This document shows, piece after piece, positions 43,039-50,909 of a DNA stretch of 64,000 bases. Source of the stretch: Streptomyces hundungensis (GTDB taxonomy: Bacteria; Actinomycetota; Actinomycetes; Streptomycetales; Streptomycetaceae). The notes under the pieces are model-generated. The model saw only the letters and a program-made list of their open reading frames with translations. It ran no database searches and had not been told where the DNA came from. Where the stretch lies: assembly GCF_003627815.1 (NCBI RefSeq), contig NZ_CP032698.1:4836001-4900000 (forward strand), in the 5' to 3' direction. Numbering within the stretch: the stretch's first letter is position 1; each line of letters begins with the position of its first letter. Position numbers and translations under genes: made by a program.

Positions 43039-44163
43039 TTAAGGGGTGAGGGATTTGGCGATTCGGGTGGCGTCCAGGCGGAGCTCCCGCAGCATCCCGC
43101 TGATCGGATTCGTGAACCCCGTGAAGTACAGCCCCGACACCCCCCGCCCCCGAGGCCGCCCCCGCGAGTCCAGCACCCCGAGATGCCCGACGAGCCCTTC
43201 GAGCCCCCGCCGGTACCCGGTCGCCGCGATGACCACCTCCGGCGACACCCGTGTCCCGTCCGCCAGGAGGACCTTGGCGCCGTCGAAGGAGTCGACCGCC
43301 GCGACCGGCTCGACCCGCCCGGCCCGTACCGCGTCGATCAGCCCCGCGTCCTGTACGGGGATGGCCCCTTCCCGGACCCGCGAGTACAGGCCCCCGGCCG
43401 GCCGTGGCAGCCCGTACGCGGAGAGGTCCGGCACGGAGAGCCGTTCGGTCACCGAGGCGGCCCGGTCCACGAGGCGTACGGGAAGCCGGCGCACCAGGAT
43501 GCCGGTCGCCTGCGCGGGCCACCCCGCGGTGGACCGGCGCAGGATGTGCGGCGGCGTCCGCACCGCGAGCCGCACCCGCGCCGCCTCGCCCTCGGCGAGG
43601 TCCGCCGCGATCTCCGCCCCGGTGTTGCCGGCCCCGACGACCAGTACGTCCCGCCCCGCGTAGGGGGCGGGATCGCGGTACCGGCTCGCGTGCAGAAGCT
43701 CGCCGGTGTACGTCTCGGCGCCGGCCCAGTCGGGAACGTACGGCGTGTGGTTGTACCCGGTGGCCACCACCACCGCCGACGTCGTCAACCGCCGCCCGCC
43801 GGTCGCGTACAGGACCCAGCCCTCGCCCTCGGGGCCCCGTTCGACGCGCTCCACCTCGACCCCGGTGACGATCTCCAGCTCGTGGACTTCGGCGTACTTC
43901 TCCAGGTAGCGCACCAGGTCGTCCCGGGACACCCACCGCCCGAAGCGGCGCGGAATCCGCAGGCCCGGCAGCGAGGACAGTCGGCGCGTGGTGTGCAGGT
44001 GGAGCCGGTCGTAGTGGCGTCGCCAGGACGCGGCCACGGCGTCGGACTTCTCCAGCACCACGGCCCGTACGCCCCGAGCGCCCAGCGCGGCGGCGACGGC
44101 GAGACCGCCGGGCCCGGCGCCGATCACATAGACGGGGCTTACGGGAGAGGAGGTGTCGGCCAT
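43039..44163 (-). CDS. Flavin-containing monooxygenase-like NAD(P)/FAD oxidoreductase
   Basis: 374 aa. FAD motif VIGAGPGGLAVAAALGARG at the N-terminus, NADPH motif VVGAGNTGAEIAADLAEG near 180, an FMO-type fingerprint YTGELLHASRY between them, and ATGY motifs (VVATGYNHTPY, IAATGYRRGLEG). Oxygenates a carbonyl (Baeyer-Villiger) or a heteroatom; the fingerprint is nearer the FMO/YUCCA group. ATG 44163 is chosen from the conserved N-terminus; no ribosome site is seen. Shares operator O7 with the divergent DoxX gene. Confidence 0.83.
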   Translation of the reverse strand: MADTSSPVSPVYVIGAGPGGLAVAAALGARGVRAVVLEKSDAVAASWRRHYDRLHLHTTRRLSSLPGLRIPRRFGRWVSRDDLVRYLEKYAEVHELEIVTGVEVERVERGPEGEGWVLYATGGRRLTTSAVVVATGYNHTPYVPDWAGAETYTGELLHASRYRDPAPYAGRDVLVVGAGNTGAEIAADLAEGEAARVRLAVRTPPHILRRSTAGWPAQATGILVRRLPVRLVDRAASVTERLSVPDLSAYGLPRPAGGLYSRVREGAIPVQDAGLIDAVRAGRVEPVAAVDSFDGAKVLLADGTRVSPEVVIAATGYRRGLEGLVGHLGVLDSRGRPRGRGVSGLYFTGFTNPISGMLRELRLDATRIAKSLTP

Positions 44164-44275
44164 GAACGCTGAGCGTAATGGCGCGAATACTTGATGGGTC
44201 TCGGTCAAGACCGGAATCGGTTGCGATCTGATCACGTACGCCCACCCCTTGCGCACCCGGCCCGGATCCGCTGAA

Positions 44276-44290
44276 CTGACGTACCGTCAG
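44276..44290. promoter_or_regulatory. Regulon operator O7: CTGAC-GTACC-GTCAG
   Basis: Perfect palindrome between the monooxygenase (minus) and DoxX (plus) genes, 34 bp before the DoxX start. Confidence 0.75.
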
Positions 44291-44323
44291 AAACGTGCGA
44301 CCGTACCGGGAAGGAAGGCCAGG

Positions 44324-44785
44324 GTGGACTCGATCTGGCTCAGCGGCGCCGAGTGGCTCGCCGTCCTGCGCATCGGACTCGGCCTGTGGTGGCTGGAGAG
44401 CTGGCGGCACAAGGACAAGAAGGGCTGGTTCGAGCGCGGCACGGGCATCGCCTGGGCGTCCGACGTCGCCGCCAAGCACCGGTGGAGCGCCGTCCGCAGC
44501 GGCTTCGACACCGTGGTCAAACCCCGCCCGAAGGTCATGGCGTACGTGGTCGTCTATGCCGAACTCGCCCTCGGCCTCGGCCTGGTGGCCGGCCTTCTGA
44601 CCCCCGTCGCCCTCGTCTGCGGGCTGCTCCTCAACCTCCTCTATCTGGTCCTGATGATCCACGACTGGGCGGAGCAGGGGCAGAACGCGATGATGGCGCT
44701 CATCTCGCTCGTCGCCCTCGGCGCCATGGCGTGGCAGACCTGGTCCCTGGACGACGCGCTGGGTCTGTTCCGGTGGCGTACGTGA
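44324..44785 (+). CDS. DoxX-family membrane protein
   Basis: 153 aa with four hydrophobic helices (WLAVLRIGLGLWWLESW, VMAYVVVYAELALGLGLVAGL, LTPVALVCGLLLNLLYLVLM, ALISLVALGAMAWQTW). Start GTG 44324 after GGAAGGAAGG. DoxX proteins are small membrane partners of oxidoreductases and redox-stress complexes. Its GTGA overlap with a DUF35 gene and the shared promoter region with a monooxygenase suggest a membrane or redox role in the same pathway; this is inference. Confidence 0.78.
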   Translation: MDSIWLSGAEWLAVLRIGLGLWWLESWRHKDKKGWFERGTGIAWASDVAAKHRWSAVRSGFDTVVKPRPKVMAYVVVYAELALGLGLVAGLLTPVALVCGLLLNLLYLVLMIHDWAEQGQNAMMALISLVALGAMAWQTWSLDDALGLFRWRT

Positions 44786-45267
44786 ACGCGGCCACGCCCG
44801 ATGTGGACGCGTTCACCCGCCCCTACTGGGACTCCGCCGCCCAGGGGCGCCTGCTCATCCGGCACTGCGCGGCCTGCGACCGCCCGCACCACTACCCCCG
44901 GGAGTTCTGCCCGTACTGCTGGAGCGAGGACGTCCACTGGCGCCCGGCGAGCGGCCGCGCCACGCTCTACACCTGGTCCGTCGTGCACCGCAACGACCTG
45001 CCGCCGTTCGGCGACCGGGTCCCGTATGTCGCAGCCGTCGTCGATCTGGCCGAGGGTCCCCGGATGATGACCGAGGTCGTCGGGTGCCCCGAGGCCGATC
45101 TGCGGATCGGAATGGAGCTGTACGTGAGGTTCCGGGGCGGCGCGGAAGGTGGCGTCGGCGCGGAAGACGGCGTCGGTGCCGGGGGCGGTGTCACGGTGCC
45201 GGTGTTCGGTCCGGCTCCCGTGCCGGTGTTCGGTCCGGCTCCCGTGCCGGGGGCCGGACCCGTGTGA
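44782..45267 (+). CDS. Zn-ribbon/OB-fold DUF35 protein (Ltp partner type)
   Basis: 161 aa from GTG 44782, which overlaps the DoxX stop (GTGA); GTG 44773 is an in-frame alternative. Four-Cys zinc ribbon CAACDRPHHYPREFCPYC near residues 30-50, then an OB-fold (RATLYTWSVVHRNDLPPF, VPYVAAVVDLAEGPRMMTEV). In steroid degradation such proteins (ChsH2-DUF35) form the aldolase with Ltp2. The last 40 residues are a Gly/Val/Pro tail arising from tandem duplication. Likely Ltp partner: the gene at 47058, which has no DUF35 of its own. Confidence 0.82.
   Translation: MNAATPDVDAFTRPYWDSAAQGRLLIRHCAACDRPHHYPREFCPYCWSEDVHWRPASGRATLYTWSVVHRNDLPPFGDRVPYVAAVVDLAEGPRMMTEVVGCPEADLRIGMELYVRFRGGAEGGVGAEDGVGAGGGVTVPVFGPAPVPVFGPAPVPGAGPV
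45196..45243 (+). repeat. 24-bp tandem duplication at DUF35 C-terminus
   Basis: Two identical 24-bp units and a partial third extend the reading frame with V-P-V-F-G-P-A-P. The family normally ends near a single V-P-V-F-x-P. Confidence 0.8.
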
Positions 45268-45307
45268 CGCGGGGCGAAAGGCAGGGGGCCGGAGGTTCAA
45301 TGGAGGT

Positions 45308-45880
45308 ATGAAACTCCAGCTCATACCCGCCGACTTGCGCGGCCACGGTCTGCGTCTGCGCGTCTGGCGCGACAATGATGTCGAGCCCTTGCTGCGTGGG
45401 GTCACCGACCCCGAGTACCTGCGCTGGAACACCCACAACGCCCCCGTCGAGGACGAGGCGGCCGTCGCGGAACTGCTGCGGCTGCGGGCGTTGGGATGGG
45501 CGCGGGGCGAGTTCGCGACGTACTGCGTCACGGACGAGTCCAGTGGGGAGGTGCTGGGCCATGTCGGCCTCAACTCCGTCGACTGGCCGCTGCGTTGCGC
45601 CCGGGTCGGGTACTGGACGCTGCCCGAGGCGCGGGGGCGCGGAGTGGCCGGGCACGCCCTGGAGCTGATCACCCGCTGGGCCTTCGACACGGTCGGCCTG
45701 CACCGCGTCGAGCTGGGTCACGCGGTGGGCCATCACGTCTCCTGCCGCGTGGCCGAACGGTGTGGGTACCGGGCGGAGGGGACGCTGCGGGGCGCGATGT
45801 TCGAGGCCGGGCGCCGGGATGCCTTCCGTGACCTGCATCTGCATGCGCGCCTCGCGACCGACGGGGGCGCGCGGGAGTGA
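45308..45880 (+). CDS. GNAT acetyltransferase (RimJ/RimL type)
   Basis: 190 aa. LRLRVWRDNDVEPLLRGVTDPEYLRW at the start, strand 4 and acetyl-CoA loop VGYWTLPEARGRGVAGHALELITRWAF, and the late VSCRVAERCGYRAEGTLRGA, all typical of N-terminal or antibiotic acetyltransferases of the RimJ/RimL group. Substrate not assignable. ATG 45308 has GGAGG both 1 bp and 12 bp upstream; an out-of-frame four-codon frame (ATG 45300) overlaps it. Confidence 0.83.
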   Translation: MKLQLIPADLRGHGLRLRVWRDNDVEPLLRGVTDPEYLRWNTHNAPVEDEAAVAELLRLRALGWARGEFATYCVTDESSGEVLGHVGLNSVDWPLRCARVGYWTLPEARGRGVAGHALELITRWAFDTVGLHRVELGHAVGHHVSCRVAERCGYRAEGTLRGAMFEAGRRDAFRDLHLHARLATDGGARE

Positions 45881-45932
45881 GTTCGTGCGGGGTGGCCCGG
45901 CGGCCCCGGTCCCGCCGGTCCGTGGGGCCCGG

Positions 45933-46583
45933 TTACGGCCAGAGGAGTTCGCGCGTCCAGGCGGAGCCCTCGCGGCGGTAGCGCAGCCGCACGTGTCGGC
46001 GTTGGGCGTCGCCCTGGAAGAACTCGACCTCGGTGGGGTCCAGTACGTAGCGGGTCCAGGTGGCCACGGGGGTGAGCGGGTCCGCCTCGGCGCGCTGCCA
46101 GGCGTCGGCGTACGCCGCCTCCAACTCCGCGTAGTCGGCGAGCACTTCACTCATGCGACCGACCAGGGCGGCCGCGAGCGCCCCCGTCGAGCGGGCGTGC
46201 AGATCGGCCTGGGAGACGGCCGGATCCGACGGGGTCACGTGTCCGCGCACCCGGACCTGGCGGCCCACGACGGGCCAGTAGAAGCCGAGCGCGGCGACGG
46301 GGTGCGCGGCGAGCTGGCGTCCCTTCGCGCTGGTGGAGTGCGAGCCGAAGTGCCAGCCGGCGTCGTCGGCGTCGTGCAGCGTGAGGGTGCGGATGTCGGG
46401 GTTGCCCTCGGTGTCGACCGTGGCGAGCGACATGGTGTGCGGCTCGGGCTGGCCGGCGGTGGCGGCGTGGGTGAGCCATTGCTGGAAGAGGGGGAGGGGG
46501 GTGGGGGGTGCGGTGTCGGGGGTGAAGGGGGGAAGGTCTGTGTCCCAGACGCGGAGGGTGTGCAGAAATTCGCGGAATTCCAT
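45933..46583 (-). CDS. PNPOx-like FMN-dependent oxidase (PdxH paralogue)
   Basis: 216 aa from ATG 46583, with AGGATGGG upstream. Pyridoxamine-phosphate oxidase fold: PHTMSLATVDTEGNPDIRTLTLHD, WHFGSHSTSAKGRQLAAHP, ALGFYWPVVGRQVRVRGHV, and the C-terminal RHVRLRYRREGSAWTRELLWP. The true PdxH (1671-2318) keeps a more standard FMN and substrate signature, so this copy probably acts on another substrate or binds F420/FMN. Function undetermined. Confidence 0.78.
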   Translation of the reverse strand: MEFREFLHTLRVWDTDLPPFTPDTAPPTPLPLFQQWLTHAATAGQPEPHTMSLATVDTEGNPDIRTLTLHDADDAGWHFGSHSTSAKGRQLAAHPVAALGFYWPVVGRQVRVRGHVTPSDPAVSQADLHARSTGALAAALVGRMSEVLADYAELEAAYADAWQRAEADPLTPVATWTRYVLDPTEVEFFQGDAQRRHVRLRYRREGSAWTRELLWP

Positions 46584-46609
46584 GCGCCCATCCTGCCCCC
46601 GCCAGACCC

Positions 46610-47040
46610 CCCCCGTGCGTCCCCGCGCCCCTAACCCCCTGATCGTGTGCGGACCGTGCGTGGCTGGTCGCGCAGTTCCCCGCGCCCCTAAAAACCTCGG
46701 TCGTGTGCGGACCGTGTTGCTTCTCGCGCCCGCGCGGCGGAGCCGCATGTGTCACAGCCCCGCGCCCCTAACTACTCGGCGCTGGCCAGCACCTTCAGCC
46801 CGTCCGGCGATTGAGGACGAGCGCCGTTCAGGCGCGAACGGGGTCTGGGGCGGAGCCCCAGGGTCCCGGCACCTTCCAACCCTGCGCTTACGGGCGGGTG
46901 GGTGGGCGACGTGCCGGGGTCTGGGGCGGAGCCCCAGGGGCCGAACCCTTCAACCCGCTGCACGGGTGGGTGGGTGGGCGAACCCGCCGGGGTCTGGGGC
47001 GGAGCCCCAGGGGGCCCGGGCCATGCAACCCCCGTCACGG
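46610..47040 (+). repeat. Mosaic intergenic repeat array 6 (orientation A to C), one unit interrupted
   Basis: Gap 46584-47057, no gene. A partial A unit (about 46612), one perfect A unit (about 46673), and an A unit in which the centre is replaced by a hairpin block with GCGGCGGAGCCGC (46718-46768). Then one B unit (about 46772-46842) and three C units (near 46842, 46923, 46994). Confidence 0.83.
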
Positions 47041-47057
47041 GCGAGTGCCCCCGGGCG

Positions 47058-48242
47058 TCAACCCCGGCCCAGAACCAGCGTTCCGGAGGAACAGAACCAC
47101 CCCCCCGTGCCGGAGGCCACCGCAACCTCCGGCAACCTCCCCCGCCCCACCTGCCCCACCCCCGCCTCCCCCCGAAGCTGCCGCACCGCCTCCACCACCA
47201 GAAACAGGCCCCGCATCCCGGGATGGCAGGCCGACAGGCCACCCCCGTCGGTGTTGACCGGCAGCTCGCCGTCCCGTAGCAGCCGGCCCTTCTCCACGAA
47301 CGCCCCGCCCTCCCCCTTCGCACAGAACCCCAGGTCTTCGAGCGTCACCAGCGTCATGTACGTGAACGCGTCGTAGATCTGGACCACGTCGACATCGGCC
47401 GGCCGCACCCCCGCCCGCTCGAAGGCGAGCCGGCCCGAGACCGCCGCGGGGGACACCGTGAAGTCCTCCCACTCCGACATCGTCGTGTGCGACACCGCCG
47501 TCCCCGAACCCAGCACCCACACCGGCGCCTTGATGGTGTCGGAGACGTACTCCTCCGCCGCGAGCAGCACCGCGCAGCCGCCGTCGGAGCGGATGCAGCA
47601 GTGCAGCTTGGTGAAGGGGTCCGCGATCATCGGCCCGGACAGGACGTCGTCGACGGTGATGGGGTCGCGGAACATCGCGTCCGGGTTGGTCGCGGCGTTG
47701 GCCCGCGCCTGCACCGCCACGGACGCCAACTGCTCGATCGTCGTGCCGTACTGGTGCATGTGGCGCCGCGCCGCCATCGCGTACTTGGAGATCAGCGTGT
47801 GGCCGTACGGCGCCTCGAACTGGAGCGGGCCCCGCGAGCCGAACGACAGGTTGGAGGTGCGCCGCCCCGCCTTGATGTCCGCGCGCGCGGTCGAGCCGTA
47901 CACGAGCAGCACCGCGTTGGCGTGCCCGGCGGCGATCGCGTCGGCGGCGTGCGCGGCCATGACCTCCCAGGTGGCGCCGCCGACGGTGGTGGAGTCGACC
48001 CAGGTGGGCCGGAGCCCGAGGTACTCGGCGACCCCCACCGGCGCGAGCGTGCCGAGCCCGGCCGAGGCGAATCCGTCGATGACGCCGCGATCGAGCCCCG
48101 AGTCGGCGAGGGCGCGCCGGGCGGCCTGGGCGTGCAGGGCGTAGGGGGTGGCGTCGTCCACGCGTCCGGTGTCCGAGAGCGCGACCCCTACGACCGCCAC
48201 CTTGCGCCGCCGCCGCGTGCGTGAGGGCTGCTGGCTTGGCAT
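47058..48242 (-). CDS. Ltp thiolase-like protein (SCP2/Ltp2 type), lacking thiolase Cys
   Basis: 394 aa thiolase fold. VAVVGVALSDTGR, then VDSTTVGGATWEVMAAHAA where thiolases carry the nucleophilic Cys; here the position reads G-G-A-T. Late motifs VVQIYDAFTYMTLVTLEDLGF and NTDGGGLSACHPGMRGL match Ltp proteins. Ltp2-type enzymes without the Cys perform retro-aldol side-chain cleavage with a DUF35 partner; the DUF35 at 44782 is the nearest. No ribosome site; TACCGT lies 7 bp before the ATG inside operator O8, which suits a leaderless, tightly repressed transcript. Confidence 0.82.
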   Translation of the reverse strand: MPSQQPSRTRRRRKVAVVGVALSDTGRVDDATPYALHAQAARRALADSGLDRGVIDGFASAGLGTLAPVGVAEYLGLRPTWVDSTTVGGATWEVMAAHAADAIAAGHANAVLLVYGSTARADIKAGRRTSNLSFGSRGPLQFEAPYGHTLISKYAMAARRHMHQYGTTIEQLASVAVQARANAATNPDAMFRDPITVDDVLSGPMIADPFTKLHCCIRSDGGCAVLLAAEEYVSDTIKAPVWVLGSGTAVSHTTMSEWEDFTVSPAAVSGRLAFERAGVRPADVDVVQIYDAFTYMTLVTLEDLGFCAKGEGGAFVEKGRLLRDGELPVNTDGGGLSACHPGMRGLFLVVEAVRQLRGEAGVGQVGRGRLPEVAVASGTGGWFCSSGTLVLGRG

Positions 48243-48246
48243 GAAT

Positions 48247-48261
48247 CTGACGGTACATCAG
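48247..48261. promoter_or_regulatory. Regulon operator O8: CTGAC-GGTAC-ATCAG
   Basis: One mismatch. Only 4 bp before the Ltp start codon, overlapping the proposed -10 of that gene. Confidence 0.7.
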
Positions 48262-48380
48262 ATGCCGTGCGGCGGGCAGTGGTTCCCCCCATCACCCGCC
48301 CATGCCCGCCCGCCTCGCCCCATCCCCGCCCCATCCCCACCCCCTCCGACCCCTGGGCATCTGCCACCCCCGCCTCTAAC

Positions 48381-48395
48381 ATGACGCCCCGTCAG
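48381..48395. promoter_or_regulatory. Regulon operator O9: ATGAC-GCCCC-GTCAG
   Basis: One mismatch. It overlaps TAACAT (48377-48382), a -10 candidate for the acyl-CoA dehydrogenase 36 bp downstream. Confidence 0.65.
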
Positions 48396-48430
48396 TTCAG
48401 GGGCCATGCCCCTGGGGGAGGAGCCCGCCG

Positions 48431-49618
48431 ATGGACGCCACCTTCACCGCGGAACAGGACGCGATCCGCCGCACCCTGCACGAACTGCTCGTCAAACACT
48501 GCGGTCCCCAGGACGTCAAGAACGCGGTGCGCACCCCGGCCGGCTACGACGGGAGGCTCTGGGGGCGGCTCGCCACCGAGCTCGGGCTCCCCGGCCTTGC
48601 GCTTCCCGAGGCGTACGGGGGCACGGGGTGCACCACCGCCGACCTCGCCCTCGCCTGCGAGGAGACCGGCCGCGCGCTGCTGCCGTCTCCGCTGCTCGCC
48701 ACCGCCGTCCTCGCCGCCCCGCTCATCACCGCGCTCGGCACCGACGCGCAGAAGGACGCCCTGCTCCCGCCCATCGCCCGCGGCGAGTGCGGCGCCACCC
48801 TCACCGTGCCGGGCCCGGGCCTCGCGCTCGCGCTGGGGCTCACCGGCGTCAACACGGACGGCGACTGGGCCGGGGGAGGCCGGGCCGGGGGCGTACAGGC
48901 AGGACGGACGCCGCAAGGGGCCTGGCGGCTGTACGGGGAGGCCGACCAGGTCCTGGACGGGCACAGCGCGCGGCTGCTGATCGTCGCCGCGCACACCGGC
49001 GGCTTCGCCCGCGGCCGCACCCTCCTCTTCCTCGTGCCCGGTGACGCGGAGGGCCTTCGGCGCACCCGGCGCACCGCGCTCGACGAGACCCGCACCCAAG
49101 GCCGCGTACAACTGCGGGACGTGGAAGCACAGTTGCTGGGGGATGACGACTGTGCGCCCGTGGGCGAGGCGCTCGCCGCCGTCGGGCGTACCGCGGCCGC
49201 CTGTCTGGCCGCCGAGGCCGTGGGCGCCGCGGGCGAGGCGTTGGAGCGCACCGTCGCGTACGTCAAGGGACGGGAGCAGTTCGGGCGGCCGATCGGCTCG
49301 TTCCAGGCGGTCAAGCACCGTCTCGCGGACCTGTATGTGCAGGTCCAGGCGGCCAGATCGGCGGCGTACTACGCGGCCTGGGACCCCGGCGCGGGAGCCC
49401 TCGCACTCGCCCAGGGGCTCGACGCGCTGCGTGCCGCAGCCTCGGAAGCCATCCAGTTGCACGGCGGCATCGGGTTCACCTGGGAGCACGAGGCGCACCT
49501 CTACTTCAAGCGGGCCGCCGCCGACGAACTGCTCTTCGGGCCCGTGCACCGGTTGCGCGCGCACGCCGCCGAGCAGGCCGGCCTGTTCGACCCGGCCGCC
49601 CGCGAGGTGACGGTGTGA
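48431..49618 (+). CDS. Acyl-CoA dehydrogenase, partner subtype
   Basis: 395 aa, full length. DATFTAEQDAIRRTLHELL, LPGLALPEAYGGTG, REQFGRPIGSFQAVKHRLADL and the C-terminal IQLHGGIGFTWEHEAHLYFKRA, the same class as the short subunit at 26198. A Gly-rich insert (WAGGGRAGGVQAGRTP) interrupts the middle domain. GGGGGAGGAG precedes the ATG. Could pair with the FAD-type subunit at 30771. Its stop overlaps the next gene as GTGA. Controlled by operator O9. Confidence 0.85.
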   Translation: MDATFTAEQDAIRRTLHELLVKHCGPQDVKNAVRTPAGYDGRLWGRLATELGLPGLALPEAYGGTGCTTADLALACEETGRALLPSPLLATAVLAAPLITALGTDAQKDALLPPIARGECGATLTVPGPGLALALGLTGVNTDGDWAGGGRAGGVQAGRTPQGAWRLYGEADQVLDGHSARLLIVAAHTGGFARGRTLLFLVPGDAEGLRRTRRTALDETRTQGRVQLRDVEAQLLGDDDCAPVGEALAAVGRTAAACLAAEAVGAAGEALERTVAYVKGREQFGRPIGSFQAVKHRLADLYVQVQAARSAAYYAAWDPGAGALALAQGLDALRAAASEAIQLHGGIGFTWEHEAHLYFKRAAADELLFGPVHRLRAHAAEQAGLFDPAAREVTV

Positions 49619-50112
49619 ACGCCGGCCCCGCCACGACGGCGCCCGGGGTGCGGCTCATGCAGAAGGTGTCCTCGACCCGTGCGTTCGCGAGGATCGCCCC
49701 GCACTTCGTCCCCGCGATGGACCGCGCCGTGCACCGCCTCACCCGCGGCCGGGTCATCCTCAGCGCCCGCATGCTGCCCGGGGTGGTGCTCACGGCACGC
49801 GGCGCCAAGTCGGGTCTGGCGCGCACCACTCCGCTCGCCTGCATGCCGGAGGCGGGCGGCGACACCTGGGTGCTGATCGGCTCCAACTTCGGGCGGCCCG
49901 GACACCCCGCCTGGACCGGGAACCTGCTCGCCCACCCGGATGCGGAGATCAGCTGGCAGGGGCGCGACATCGCGGTACGGGCCCGGCTGCTCGAAGGGGA
50001 GGAGCGTGCCGCCGTCTGGCAGGCGGCCCTCAACTTCTGGCCTCCGTACGCCACTTACCAGTCCAGGATCGAGCGCGAGATCCGCCTCTTCCGGCTGGAG
50101 CGCAGAGACTGA
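49615..50112 (+). CDS. Nitroreductase/deazaflavin-dependent oxidoreductase (Ddn-like)
   Basis: 165 aa. F420-type split-barrel family: VVLTARGAKSGLARTTPLACMP (cofactor phosphate region), WVLIGSNFGRPGHPAWTGNLLAHPDAEI, and ARLLEGEERAAVWQAALNFWPPY. Such proteins use F420H2 to reduce enones, quinones or dyes. Coupled by GTGA to the acyl-CoA dehydrogenase, so it may reduce a double bond in the same pathway. Followed by a strong terminator. Confidence 0.82.
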   Translation: MNAGPATTAPGVRLMQKVSSTRAFARIAPHFVPAMDRAVHRLTRGRVILSARMLPGVVLTARGAKSGLARTTPLACMPEAGGDTWVLIGSNFGRPGHPAWTGNLLAHPDAEISWQGRDIAVRARLLEGEERAAVWQAALNFWPPYATYQSRIEREIRLFRLERRD

Positions 50113-50173
50113 AGGGGCGGCGAGGGGTAGCGAGGGGCAATGGGTGATGGTTCGTGGCGGGCGCGGACAAGAA

Positions 50174-50218
50174 CGCCGACGGCGGTCTCCTCCTCGCGGA
50201 GGTGAACCGCCGTCGGCG
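50174..50218. terminator. Strong bidirectional hairpin terminator
   Basis: Perfect 13-bp arms CGCCGACGGCGGT / ACCGCCGTCGGCG with an inner CTCC-TCGC-GGAG hairpin. It stands between the converging Ddn-like and TetR genes. Confidence 0.8.
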
Positions 50219-50253
50219 CGACAGGACGTGGATATCGGCCGTCGGTCCGACGG

Positions 50254-50901
50254 CTACTTCGTCGGCTTCTTGCCCGTGATGCCCAGGTGGACCAAGAGGG
50301 CCAGATTGGGGCGCAGTTCGGCCTGCTTGACGCCCCAGGTCTGGAACCCCTTCTGGTGCGAGGCCACCGAGGCGAGCATCGCGACGAGGGAGCCCGCCAT
50401 CGCGGCGGGGCTGACGTCCTTGTCGACCTTGTTCTTGGCCTGGAGCTCGGTGACCGCGTCCGTAAGGGAGTTGGTGACCGAGTTCAGGATCTTCATGCGG
50501 ATCTTGTAGAAGCGCTTGTCGCCCTCGGCCGCGCCCAGATCGACGACCCTGAGGATCGCGTCGTTCTTGCGCCAGAAGTCGAGGAAGCCCTCCACGAGCT
50601 CCTCCGCCGTCTGCCAGCCCGCCCGCCCGGCCCAGGAGCGGCCCTCGACCAGAGCCGTCAACCCGGCGCCCTCCTTGGCCATTTCCTCCGCGATCTCCAG
50701 GACGGCGCCCTCGACGTCGGGGAAGTACTGGTAGAAGGTCGCGGGTGAAGTGCCCGCCTTCCGGGCCACGTCGATGACTTTGACGTCCCGGTACGGCGAC
50801 GAGCTGAGCATCTCACTGAGGCAGTCGAGCAGCTTCTGCCGTGTCGCCTGCCCGCGTCGGCCGGCCACGCGGCCGTCGACGGTGCGTACTTGTCCTGTCA
50901 T
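50254..50901 (-). CDS. TetR-family regulator, candidate master repressor of the cluster
   Basis: 215 aa. N-terminal helix-turn-helix in residues about 20-66: GQATRQKLLDCLSEMLSSSPYRDVKVIDVARKAGTSPATFYQYFP. The helical C-terminal ligand/dimer domain is about 70-215 (VEGFLDFWRKNDAILRVVDL, MAGSLVAMLASVASHQKGF). The ATG at 50901 lies inside a CTGTC-ATGCC-GTCAG palindrome, one mismatch from the operators of the catabolic genes, so it most likely represses itself and them. TAAGCT 6 bp upstream of the ATG would give a leaderless mRNA. By analogy with KstR-type repressors the inducer is probably an acyl-CoA intermediate. Confidence 0.87.
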   Translation of the reverse strand: MTGQVRTVDGRVAGRRGQATRQKLLDCLSEMLSSSPYRDVKVIDVARKAGTSPATFYQYFPDVEGAVLEIAEEMAKEGAGLTALVEGRSWAGRAGWQTAEELVEGFLDFWRKNDAILRVVDLGAAEGDKRFYKIRMKILNSVTNSLTDAVTELQAKNKVDKDVSPAAMAGSLVAMLASVASHQKGFQTWGVKQAELRPNLALLVHLGITGKKPTK

Positions 50902-50909
50902 GCCGTCAG
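50895..50909. promoter_or_regulatory. Regulon operator O11: CTGTC-ATGCC-GTCAG (TetR autoregulation)
   Basis: One mismatch in ten fixed positions. It covers the tetR start codon and the proposed -10 (TAAGCT). Confidence 0.6.

Noticed and set aside
42737..44662. Long frame through repeat array 5 and the monooxygenase gene
   Set aside because: Most of it is antisense to a real gene and the rest is translated repeat DNA.
45300..45311. Three-residue frame ATG GAG GTA TGA overlapping the acetyltransferase start
   Set aside because: Too short to judge; probably a by-product of the GGAGG ribosome site.
4600..47040. Repeat arrays considered as CRISPR
   Set aside because: Repeats are unequal, mixed in type and palindromic, spacers are themselves conserved, and there are no cas genes.
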